Positions 37,720-49,240 of a DNA stretch of 64,000 bases are shown in pieces. Below the pieces are notes generated by a model. The model was not told the origin of the DNA. It saw only the letters and a list, made by a program, of their open reading frames with translations, and did not search any database. The position numbers and the translations under genes are program-made. This DNA is from Silene noctiflora (taxonomy: Eukaryota; Streptophyta; Magnoliopsida; Caryophyllales; Caryophyllaceae). How positions within the stretch are numbered: position 1 is the stretch's first letter; each line of letters begins with the position of its first letter. The DNA is taken from positions 83,849-147,848 of the forward strand of contig VHZZ01001109.1 in the NCBI GenBank assembly GCA_009801015.1, given 5' to 3'.

Positions 37720-39915
37720 ATATTCGGGTATATACTCCATTATTTATCACTTTTCGAGATGTTTACTAAATTCTTCTATATGAGCAAATATTATAAAATA
37801 CAGTTTTTCATGACTAAATAAACTTATTGTAAAATTGTTTTTTTTTTTGGACATTCTCACTTGTACCCCTCTAGTATAGGTTAATTCTACTTATATCCCT
37901 ACTTTTTAGGAAAGCCCACTTGTACCCTTTAACTTTCTAATTATTCTCACGTATACACCTTAAGTATAGTAAATGATGAATATTGATCGATTAAGTAGGG
38001 AAGAAGGGTAAAAGATGAATGTTGAAGATGAATTGTAGTCATATAAAATGAATTTTGACGAAAAAAATAATGTTTGTTGGAGAGAAAACAAATATATAAA
38101 ATGTTACTATGATTATAAGGGTAATTATGAGGGTAATTATGTAAAATATTACTCTGTACTCCATAAGCGGTTTTACAATAATGATCACACAAAATGTAAT
38201 AATTAGAAATTTCCAAGAATTGTAATTTTGAGGGGCTGTTTGGGTGTTACCTTTTCTGGAAACGTGAAGGAATAAATTTTTTTACAATCTCTATCAATTC
38301 GTCCTTGATGGATAAATTGGTTTGCCTAATCCCCTTAGGTAATTGATATCTTCTATATAATTAATTTCTTATATAGTTAACCAAATGTTTTTCTTAAATT
38401 TGCATGAATTTCTTGAAAACAAATTTGAATCGAAAAATCCAATGATTTTTAAAAATGAGTTGTTTAATTGCTATATCTTTTGGAAATGTGTAAAAGCTTG
38501 TCAGGAACTTCTTTTGATGTCACTCCAAAATTACTAATGTCACTCATATTTGTGAGACGGTGAATATTAACATGTATATTTACCCTGTATAATGTAGAAA
38601 ATAATAAAGCTACTCTTTTGTTTGTCATTAAAAAGTCATGTGAAATTTAACTCCCAAGTCCAAACGACCCAAATTAATTCCTATAAATTGAAACTTTTGA
38701 TATTTTAGCTACATCCTCTTTAATCAATCATGAACCAAATGACAAAAATAATTTGAGCAACAAACAAAATGAAGCAATCAATATCAGTTTGGGGCATAAC
38801 ATTGTTTATAAATACCCAAAACATGCTTTATTAATTGTCATCATCTTCTTTCAAATTAAAGGCCACACAACGGTGTATGCACTAACAATCACATGAATAG
38901 AATCACATGAATATCATCTTAGTTTAACATTTATTTAGTCGGTGCTGATATTAATAATGACAAACAATGATATGGGATACAAAAATAAGCTTATAAATTC
39001 AGACTTTTGTAACATTATTATTATTATTATGATTATTATTATTATTATTATGCATAGAATGTTAGTTTTATATACGAAAGTGGTAAACGACCCCTACGCG
39101 TAAGTCTCCTCACGTCTTCGTATGATTAGGCTGGCATGGTACATTAGACATGTCACTAATTATTGCCTAATGATTTTGGAAGAATAATTTCTCATGTTAG
39201 TCATGTACGGAGTATATGATAGGGTTAGGGTACAGTAATTAATTTATGAAAGAATTATCTTAAATCAACAACAATTTTCATTATTTGTGAATAATAAAGC
39301 ACCCCAAACTTCATAGCGATTACACGGGAAATAGTCACCCCAAGAATATCCTCGCGAAGAATAGCTCAGCTGATGGATAGTCAACAAACTTCATAGTGAT
39401 GCTCGACTCCACGCCTTTATTGGCTAACCAGACCGCGACTCTATTTGCATCTCTATAGCTGTGTTCAATTTTCACCCTCTAGCTACTATCATTGAAATAA
39501 AGTCCTTACACTTATTCTTTAATTACCAAAGCACGAAGATTGTTACTTAAAAGTTGATCTTCTTCAATAAGACGAATGCACTAAAGGGAGGTTTTGTTAA
39601 TGTGAGTAACTAAGAGACCGTTTAATTAGAACTAAGGGAAAAGGAAATGGTAATCAAAAAGAGAAATAAAGGGAAATAAAAGGGTTTCCCTTTATATTCT
39701 CACTTGTTTGGTTTAATCCGAATAATTGAATGAAAAAAATAAGACCCAAAATAAACCACCACCGGTCCAATTACCTAGACTGGTGCCCACCTCGGTCATT
39801 TCCACCGGCACCCTCCCTAGCCGACCACCACCTCCCCACACCAACCCCTCTTTTCTACTTAATCCACCTTCATTCTCTGACACCTGAACACTACACCAAT
39901 ACTAATATACACCAC
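36642..39915. other. Intergenic DNA upstream of the TBL gene
   Basis: It includes the TBL leader/promoter side (to about 37050), ATT microsatellites at 37690-37720 and 39017-39050, and a possible MITE at 38236-38679. No gene is recognised. A 62-aa frame at 39730-39918 is proline/histidine-rich low-complexity and not convincing. Confidence 0.45.
38236..38679. mobile_element. Possible hAT-like MITE
   Basis: The left end GGGCTGTTTGGGTGTTACC and the right complement GGGTCGTTTGGACTTGGGAG are weakly alike. The flanks do not give a clean target duplication, so the boundaries are tentative. Confidence 0.3.
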
Positions 39916-41572
39916 TAACAAGGCGGTCGCACGCCTGTCAAAAATAAATTACCCTAAACTTGGCTAACAAGTGAATGTAGTAAGGTAGGGGTCGAACCAC
40001 AAGGAAACGAGGTTGCTTAATGAAAAGCTATGGTTAGATTTCTGTCAAGGTCGGTTTACTTATTTTTGTTTTGAGATTGGTGAATGCAAAGTTGAATTAA
40101 ATGATGATTAAAACAATGATAAATAAAGGAGTTTAGGGGTGTCGGGTCATACATGCATAGAAATACGATTCATGTTAAACTAGAAATGCATAATAAAGAT
40201 AAATGTTTAGGTCTATTGACAGCCACCTCTCGGCCTTATTGTCGACCATAGAGCGGGTTCTAACGAGCTCTCGCTATGGTTAGATCGGTGTACTACAACA
40301 TGCTTAGTCTAATTCAAATCCGTGCCTCTCGACTTATAGAATGAATTAACAAATTTAATCAAAGATTGTGATCAATAATCTAATACTAACAAATACAATG
40401 CAAGCATGTGATAGAAACAAATATGCAATATTAAAACATTCTAATTTAACATAATTTAAATATTATTTATGCATGACTTCCCTAATCCCTAGACAAAAGA
40501 AAACTATTCACTCATATTTAAAGTAAAACTTACTAAGAGTGAAATGATTAACAAATACATAATAATAAGAATATAATAACTAAAAGGAAAATATGAAAGG
40601 TAATAATAAACTAAACTAAATAACATAAACAAGAGAAATAGCTAATATTGAAATGCTAATGGAAAATGTAAATAGAAAATGCAATTACTAAAATGTAAAT
40701 GACTTAACAATAACATAAGATTACTAGAAGAAGAAATGTAAATAACTAATAACTAAATAACAAAAGTGAATAAGATAACAAAAGAAGCTAACAAAAGAAA
40801 TAACAATGTAAAAGCTAGAATAAAATGATTACCGAAATGAGAATTGCAACTTGAGAATAAAGAACAATGCTAACCAAAAGAACTTGCATTGAAATTGTAA
40901 TTGCAACTAAAAGATTGTTTGTGAATACAAAATGTAGACCATGACTAATTTTTGGAAACTAAGGAGAAATGTGTGAGAAAATGAAAAGAATATGATAAAT
41001 TGGATGCCTAAGAGTCGGGGTCAAGCACCCCTTATATAGTAAATTAAGGGTGAAACGTAAATATCATGGGAAAGGTCACCCCGATCGGGGACGTGTGAAT
41101 TCCGCTTTACGGTCTTCAGTTCTTGATTAATTACCCGGGAATCCAATGTTACGTCTTTAAGTGCCTTAATTCATCCGACTTATTGCAAAATGTGGAATCC
41201 TAAGCTTGCAACTCCACTCGATCATTTGGACTTCATTTTTGGGCTTCTTTCTCATTTCTTTACATTTGCCTTTTGATGATTATTGACTTTGCATTTTGGG
41301 TCATACTTCCACATTTGATCAACAACCCAAGATGTTTTGCTTGCATGATCCAATCATGATCCAATCCAGTTTTCACTTAGCCTCGTGATCTCGATATTTG
41401 CACATTTGACGAGAAATAGCTACCGAATGCTTAATTTCCTACAAAACATACTAAACACAAGCCAAATACCTAGAACACAGGATTAACTCACAAATACACT
41501 AATAATAGTGCACTAAACAAGTAAAACCGAGCTAAACTAGGGGGATAAATCGTATATAAATTAGACACATCA
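39916..41572 (-). mobile_element. Apparent solo LTR (1.66 kb), probably Ty3/gypsy-type
   Basis: Flanked by the 5-bp direct repeat ACCAC (39911-39915 and 41573-41577). On the minus strand it begins TGATGTGTCTAATTTATATA and ends CTTGTTA, so its termini are TG..TA in place of TG..CA; such non-canonical termini are known among plant LTR elements. The start, with CCCCCTAGTTTAGCTCGG after TATATACG, is of the kind seen in long gypsy LTRs. No gag or pol sequence is inside. Family is tentative and it looks like an old recombination product. Confidence 0.55.
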
Positions 41573-43356
41573 ACCACCGAACTTCCTTCACCAACCCAAA
41601 AACACCAGATATGGTATTTTGGGGTCTAAGGAGGAAGTTCAGTGGTGCTTGTTGGTATTGGTGTGATGTTTAGAGGGATTGACCGATGATAGAGGTGACA
41701 TCGGTGAGTGGCTTGGAGTGAGGGCCCAGCGGAGCCTTTGGTGGGACTGTTGTCGAGGTGGAACGAGGTGGTTGGGATTGGTGGTAGAGGTTGAAGGTAG
41801 AAGTATGTGGTTTAGTGGTGGTAATAAGAGGTTGTAGGGAAAGGTATGAGTACCCTTGGGGTAGGCGAGCAGTGTAAAATCAGTTTAGACTTTTCGAGGA
41901 GTTTTGGATAATCCTATATTGAAAATTTGGTAAAGGGTCGGGAAAAAGCAAGTAAATAAACAACAAGAAAAAGGGATGAAGGTTTTTCATTCATTCCCTT
42001 TCCCTTTTCAAAACATGAAAACCCTGCAAAAATAAATAAATAAATTATAGATCTTAACCATTACATTCTCTTTGACTTCCTAGGATGAACACTGTCTCGA
42101 ATAACAAGCTATATGACCACCCTAAAATCTTTCAACGACCCCAATTTTAAAGACCCATAAACATGGAAAGAGAGGGCGATTGTTGACGCCCCTAGTTAGA
42201 TCTAACATGGCCATCTTGGACCATATATCACTTATAATTCAAGTTTGTGGTAAGCACACCCACATCACTTTACTTTGGAGGAGTCTCACTCTTAAACACG
42301 GTCTACTGTGGACACGCCATGTCGATTCGACTGTGACTCAAGGTTTGAACGTCAAATGAATTTGATTAAAATTTTGAGGAGTCGCCAACAAATTTTATGG
42401 GGATTCAGATTTGTTCGAATCCACTTCACACTATAGTTAATAGAACACAAAGCAAGATTGATTTAGAATGATTGAAACTCTTAATATTTGTCCCATATCA
42501 TCGCAAAGTGTAAATGACTCTCACAACACATAAAATTGGCCATCCAGAAATTAAGGATTTTGAGTAAGGGGTAAAGATATGAGTCATAAAACCCTTTAAT
42601 TGGACACCCGACCCCAACCGCACTTAGAGGCCTCTACCAAATTAAGAATCAATGTTCAAATGTAATGTTTAGTAGATCATACATGAATATGGACTAGAGG
42701 TGCACGACCAATTTTTCGTCCTCTGAGTTCGCGGTCTTCGTCTTCTTCTTAAGTTTTTTGTTTGATTATTAACATGATTTTCGGTGCTTGTCTTCGCAAG
42801 TTTGATGTTTGATTGAACACAAAATATTATGAACTGGTGATCGCATTGTGTTTGTTTGATTGTTGATAGTTTGTTGATTTAGTGGAATTGACATGGGGGA
42901 TTGTGTCTCTCTTTAGTTGATATTATCTTTTTGTTTATTTATTTGTGATTGAGAAGACATTTGTTTATTTGATTGTATGGGTTTTTCTTCGTCATAACAT
43001 TTAATTAGTTTGTTTTGTCTAACGGATAAATTGTCGACAATGAACAATGTCGTTTGCCAATTAATTTTTATTAATTAATTCGATTAATTGTTATTTTGTA
43101 GGAGGGGCAAAATTCCGTCTTAAAATTCAATCGACTTGTTGGCTAACCTTGGCCCAAAACTAGTCATATAAATAACTTTCAAATATTTGGATCTATTGTA
43201 TTGGGTCGATCTAGACTCATTTTGACAATTCCTCAGTATCCTCACATTATTTCTCCTCCTCTCCTCAGTCCTCTCCCGCTCAGTCCCGCTCAGCCTACTT
43301 TACCCAAACACTCTCCATCTTCAAACTCAAAACCCTAATTTCTCACTTTCGAAATC
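41573..43356. other. Intergenic DNA upstream of SmD1
   Basis: 41573-42040 is GT-rich and, with the CA-rich 39760-39910 on the other side of the solo LTR, looks like two arms of an older foldback-like repeat. 42184-42650 holds GACGCCCCTAG and GAGGAGTCGCCAAC motifs often found in plant LTR-derived repeats, a weak call. The last 150 bp is the CT-rich SmD1 leader with a telo-box-like AAACCCTAA at 43329. Confidence 0.4.
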
Positions 43357-46300
43357 ATGAAGCTCGTCAGGTAAAACCTATTCCCTTAAGTTTTCGATTT
43401 CTGTTCTCTTTAATCTTAATTTCATTCCCTAATCTTAATCAATTTGTTTATTGTAACAGGTTTTTGATGAAATTAAACAATGAAACCGTCTCCATTGAGC
43501 TCAAGAACGGCACTGTTGTTCATGGCACTATCATAGGTTTTCTATCCTTTTCTTTTTCCTTTTTTTCTTGCCACGGATTTTAGTATTAACTTAATTACGC
43601 TTGCGACGCTGATTTTAGGGTTTTGTTAAACCCTTCGCTGATTTAGTCAATTCGATTATTCGCGCTAGTGAGCAATTAGTAGTACACAAATTTTGCCTTG
43701 TTTCGCTATTTCTTGTAGTGGCTAGTGGGTGTTTGAGTTCTTTGTGTGATCCGGCTTTTGTTCTGGGGTTTAAGTCGAAGGCGTTTGTTGTTGGAGTGGA
43801 TTTGATGGTTTGGTGGGTGTAATTAACAGTATTAGTGGTCTTGACTCTTGACTTGGTTGCATTAATAATACTAGGCGGATAGTCTGTAAATCTGTATTGT
43901 GGTGAATTGCAATCGAAAAAACAAATTCCGATTGCTTTTCTGGTCACAATGTCTAGACTGTTTGTTTACTATATGAGGAATAATGAAGGAAATTGGTAAT
44001 TAATATGACATGGTTGGACGTTGTGCTTTAACCTAACCCTTGTAGCTGAATCCATTTTTAAAATTATGTAAGCATTTTAGTTTTTGGCAATGAATCTGGG
44101 CAATGTTGATTTGACGGTATACCATCATTTGAAAGTCACTCCTAGCTGCTACCCCTAGGAAGGATTAATCCTAGGATGTCTAGAGCCTGTAAATTGTTAT
44201 TTTTTGAACTGTGAATGATGCACTCTCCAAATTTTCGTTGATATGGATGTATCATTTATATGTATTTCTAGCCTTCCTGGCTGATTTCTTCAGTATAAGA
44301 GAATTATCCTCAATCTTGAATGACTCTTTCTATAGCATGGATAGATTAATTCCTCAGAGAGTGAGTCAGAATCATATATGGAATTTAAAGTATTGATTTA
44401 GATCGGTGGTATGACAACATCGAGGATTGGAGCACCTTGCTGGAAAATTCTATGTTATGCAGTTGAGCATGCACAATTCTAATTTAGTTTTGCGTTTTGT
44501 GCAAGTATGAGTGCATATTTGATGTCCTAAGTAGTTATCTGACGTGTAATTCGATGATTCGATAAGCCATGATATTAAAATACAGATTGCATTAGCTAAC
44601 CCGTAGCAGTCTGTAATTAAAGCGTTGTGATTGATCAGAAAGAATGTACAGCTGTATCCAGATAACACATTTTTTGAGTTCTTTTGTGATGAAGCAAGAA
44701 TGGATGTGCTTAAGTTTGTTTGTGTTTATCTTTCTGCTTCAGTCCGTAATGATGTTTTTGTACTCGCCCTTGACTACATGACCTTTTTTTCTTACTAAAG
44801 AAGAAGCTTGACTATTGTAAATGCAGTGGACTGACTCTTTGATATAGGGGAAGCTTTTTCAAAAGAGGCTTTTATAGCTATTTTAACACCTGTTGGCGGT
44901 TTCATATCATGTTAATGACTAAGGCCCTCTTCTTTTGGACGTAATCTCAGTTCACTTCAGTTTAGGCTTAGTGTTATAAGTTAAGTTCATTTTTACTCTT
45001 TCCTTCATTGTACTTCACTTCAGGTTAGGACATACTTTAAGTTAAGTTACATTAAGCTAAGTTCATTTTAGTTTAGAGGGTTTCAGTCCTAAAGAACGGG
45101 GATTAAATGAATACATTATAGAATTTTGCCCATGATTATCATTTTATTAAAAATTCTTTTATTCAGGAAAAACTTGGTTGGAGAAACATCGCAGGCTTTT
45201 TGCGATCCATGCCTCGGGGAATTTTTGGCCTCTTTATTTTGGCTTTGATGCATCACACAGATGATACAATAAGTACCTACTGATATTTGGAACCATGCTT
45301 GTAGCTCAATGATGGAAATGGAGGCTGTACTTAGTGATGCACGCTTTAGGATGTTTGATTTTGAGTGACCACTGAAAGGTTGGCCAATGCAGCAACAGCT
45401 TGATTTAAGTTTACGGATAAAGAATTGTGGTTGTGTGGGTATAATAGCTCGATTTGCAGTTTATCGAGCTCAACTTTTTTGCTGAGGTCTAGAGCCCATG
45501 ATAAGTTTCTTTTACTCAGAGAGTACTTTGATAGGGGGACTTGGAGGGAAGGGGAGTGAAGGCATGGGGAGGGGATGTTGGGACGAGGGAGGAGAGTGAT
45601 CATTTTCCTTTCTTCACAAATCAAAATCTTCTGAAGTTGAAAAAATTTAGAAGTAATTTCTCCCAAATTCTTCCGCTTGAACTTCCCTTTCTCCCTCGTC
45701 TATCCCACCTTCCTTCACTGTCTTTGACTCTGATTTGTGGTTACCCAGAATGTCCCTTATAGAAGCAATCTCTTCTTCCCTCTGATTGCTTTTCATCATA
45801 ACTGTGAGTGTATTTAGCTGATTGAATTAGCAGAACCATCTCGACAGACTTTTAGTAGTATTGTATTGTATCCCCACATTAGGCTTTTTCTTCTTAGAAG
45901 CAAATCCAATAAAATATACAATTGATGAACACATTACTCTTACTTAAGCTCTTTCCAAAAATTTTAGAAGTGACTTGAGCCAGTCCTTCCTCACTAATCT
46001 TAATTAGCTCAAGTTCTGTACCTTCGCAAAGGATAGAGTGTAGGCCTTCAGTTTGTGACCAATTAGCTGAACTCACGAGTGATCTTTATGTGCTCCTAGT
46101 TCCGGAGGATGTATTCTTGGTCAAAATTAATTGTTTTCCATTTGGATAAATTTGTGGACAGATGATAAGTTATTGTCATCATAGTATGTACACTGCAGTT
46201 TCACTACCCATCGCTTCATACAAGTACGACGTGTGTCTTCTCTATCGAGTCACCTGTTATGTAGCTATCCTATAAACAGTAACTTGAGGCCCTGGATATA

Positions 46301-46813
46301 AAACCTCGTCTGATATTTGTACATATGTGTTGGATTTAATATGTTTCATGCATATTATAATCGTAGGCTTTATTGGTCCTGCCTCGTACATTGTTTACAA
46401 GTTTTCAGTTACAAGTGAATAGTCGACTATGCACTACAGGCTAACTTGTGATCAATGCTGATTTGTAGGTGTTGACATTAGCATGAACACACATTTGAAG
46501 ACAGTAAAACTCACCCCAAAAGGGAAAAATCCCATTACAATGGATCACTTGAGTGTTCGTGGGAATAACATTCGATACTACATTCTTCCTGACAGCTTAA
46601 ATCTTGAAACTTTGCTTGTGGAGGAAACCCCAAGAATCAAGCCAAAAAAGGCTGTTGCAGGTATGGCTAATTAAATCACCTTTATTAGTTTATTCCATTA
46701 TTGGTTTAATGCATATTTCCGTGCCTAAGTCTTGTTTACCTTAAATTTCAGGGAGACCTGTGGGACGTGGAAGGGGCAGAGGCCGTGGTCGTGGACGTGG
46801 CCGTGGCCGTTAG
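43357..46813 (+). CDS. SMD1: Small nuclear ribonucleoprotein SmD1
   Basis: Exons 43357-43370, 43460-43536, 46469-46660 and 46752-46813 join in phase into 114 aa, the normal SmD1 length. The Sm fold is complete: [20 protein letters not shown] (Sm1 side), [20 protein letters not shown], then [18 protein letters not shown] (Sm2 side). The tail from residue 99 is eight perfect Gly-Arg repeats, the site of symmetric arginine dimethylation in this family. SmD1 is part of the seven-member ring on U1, U2, U4 and U5 snRNA, and in Arabidopsis also affects post-transcriptional silencing. The first exon carries only 14 coding bases. Intron 2 is 2.9 kb and contains a Tourist-type MITE. A telo-box-like AAACCCTAA sits in the leader, common for plant housekeeping genes. 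Confidence 0.97.
44923..45103. mobile_element. Tourist-type MITE (181 bp) in SmD1 intron 2
   Basis: The left end GGCCCTCTTCTTTTGGAC and right end GTCCTAAAGAACGGGGAT are inverted repeats, flanked by TAA (44920-44922 and 45104-45106). Same family as 13451-14347 but without the minisatellite expansion. The inside has GTTAAGTTCATTTT-type motifs. Confidence 0.65.
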
Positions 46814-49240
46814 TGTTTGGACTCCTCTAAAGCGCTTTCATCATTCACTAGAATTGCTTAAAGTGAAGACTATTGTTTCAAATTAAGGACGGCTGGTAAT
46901 AGTGGATGCTCCATGGGTGTAGTGTACCTCAAAGAACTTGGTAAATGTTGGCACACTGTAAAATTTAGTTATGTTCGGTATGATGTTTGTGTTCATTTCA
47001 CCGACTTGAGTAATTTAGGCTGTTACAGCAAGTGTTGATGCTACAAAATATCCAGTTCCCGTGTTATTGATCCTCATTCCAGGACCAAGAACGCTATAAT
47101 TTCGCCATAGGGAAGGCAACTATATGATTCTTGACTTAGCCATGTCTGTTGAATGGGATACTGTTGCATGTGGTAGTTTGTCGGAGGGTTGGTCTATGGG
47201 CCTATGGCTGTTTCATGAAATTTGTGTGCATTTGCTAGTTTCTACTCATATTTCCTGTCTAACTTACAAAAACATTTAACCGATTGTACAAAGGATGCTA
47301 ACCACGGAAGTACGTAACCATAGCATAAACTATTATTCACAACATCACAAATTCATATTAAAAGCAAAAGAGCAAGCTTATGGGCAGAGCAGGACTGAAC
47401 CGGAGCTAAAACTTGGGATGGGGCAAGTCGGGCTCTGAATTATGAAGCATTGGTTCTATTTCTTCAAGCATTTCCTTTTCCAATTATTTATGGCTCTACT
47501 CTTCTCTAACTTTTTGCAATAAACCCGTCGTTTATGATTGAAAGTCGCCATCTTGCGTTGTAGTCTTAAAGCCACTATGCGAAATATGCTTCATGCATGA
47601 CCAACAGTTGGTGCCTCTGCCGATTACATTTTTAACAACACAAAATGCTTGTACTAAGTTTCTCTTAGAATCAGAATGCTACGAAGTATTCACTTCGTTG
47701 CCTTTAAAGGATAATTTAATCATCAAAATAACTTGTTATCCACTTACCACACAATAATAATACTCACAAATAACCCCCTCCTTCTTACTCGGTCTTGTGC
47801 CATTCGAGGCAAATTCTCGATTTAGAATGCTGATTACACAGGCTGGTCCCAGACTAGATTGGACAAGGCCGGCCCGTGTCCAGCTCTTGATTTCCACGTA
47901 GTACGAAGCAGAACAAATATGAAACGGTCCTTTTCCTAACAAAGACAAAAAGTACCTAAAAAACCAGTACAATTTACAAATGCCTACAAGCCTACAACTG
48001 CCTACAAATGTAGTGGCGAATTTTGAGATATTATAAATTTGATTCTCAGCGGTGTGGCGGTGTGCAGTGACTTGAGCATTACTTTAGTTTTCTCTCAAGT
48101 CTGCAGCTCAAAGTAACCTCTTTTCCTTCGTTTTCCTTCATTTTCCTTTTCAGGTATTTTTGCTGTATTTCACTGATTTAATCAACTCTACAATTTTGGG
48201 TGAATAATACAATCATTTAAGATTATATTTTGTTTTATTATTTTTGTACCCGTTTCAGTTTTACTGTGTATAACTAAAGTTGCAACCTTTGAATGTACCT
48301 GAAATTTCTCATGACAGATACTTTCCTGTTATATGCATTTTTGCTGGGGCACGCGTTAGGAAAACTGTATTATTATTATTGTCAAATTTCTTGATGGTTG
48401 TACAAGTTTTGTGGGTTTATTATCAGAACATAGGATGGTCTCATCTCATTACTTGAGAGGAGGTTTACATGCAATAACCGCTATGTAAGGTTGCCAGAGA
48501 AATCTTTTCTTGTATTCTTGTCATTTCGACTAATTAAGCCCTTTGGTCATGTTTCATTTATGCATCTTTGCGCCCTTTTTGTTGGAAGAGTAGTTCTCGC
48601 GAATTCACTCCTCTTTGAACTCCCCTCTCTAGGTTGACTGCTGGTTTATAATGGACGGGGAGCTGCGTGTGTTCTGTTGTTTGTTTTTATGAGTGCTGTA
48701 CCCAACTGCTACTAGTTACTAGGAGAATGAATTATCATTGCATCGTCTTTATAACGTGAATTGCTTGATGTTTTGACACCTTAGTTATACCCCCCAGCGG
48801 CCCCATTTACCACGCTTGTCGCTATCCATTTTTCATCTCAGCTGAAGATTTTTCAGTGGGAGATTGCTTCCTTACCTTCAATTCTATAAAGAATGTTAGA
48901 ATAGTATGATCTGGTAATGTAATGAGAATTTCCGTGCATTGCATCTAGGTTACACATCTGCTCGACCCTAGTGAATCACAACTTAGTTTGAGTATGTTCT
49001 ATCATGTTGCTTAATACAGATTATATATAACAGACTCTCTCTTAGAACATATTCCGAATCCGATGTGACGTATTCACATCAAATTTGGCAGCAATGTCTT
49101 GTATTCCCGTCTTATCATTCCAATATGCTGTCACTGGATAGATATGTAGAGGTGGAAGCTCTGGAAAGCATTTTTATTTCACTTGTCCTGCAAATACAGC
49201 ACAAGCTTATTTTTTTTTACTATATTTGAATGTTGAACAG
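46814..49240. other. SmD1 3' flank and probable leader of the bHLH gene
   Basis: The first few hundred bases are the SmD1 3' UTR. From about 48040 a leader-like stretch ends in CCTTTTCAG followed by GTATTTTTGC (48154-48155), a possible leader-intron donor. That intron would end at the CAG at 49240, directly before the bHLH ATG. TTATAAAT at 48031 could be a TATA box. No other gene is recognised. Confidence 0.4.

Noticed and set aside
42184-42650. LTR-derived repeat with GAGTCGCCAAC motif
   Set aside because: The motif is suggestive, but no ends, target duplication or coding part could be defined, so it was not called as an element.
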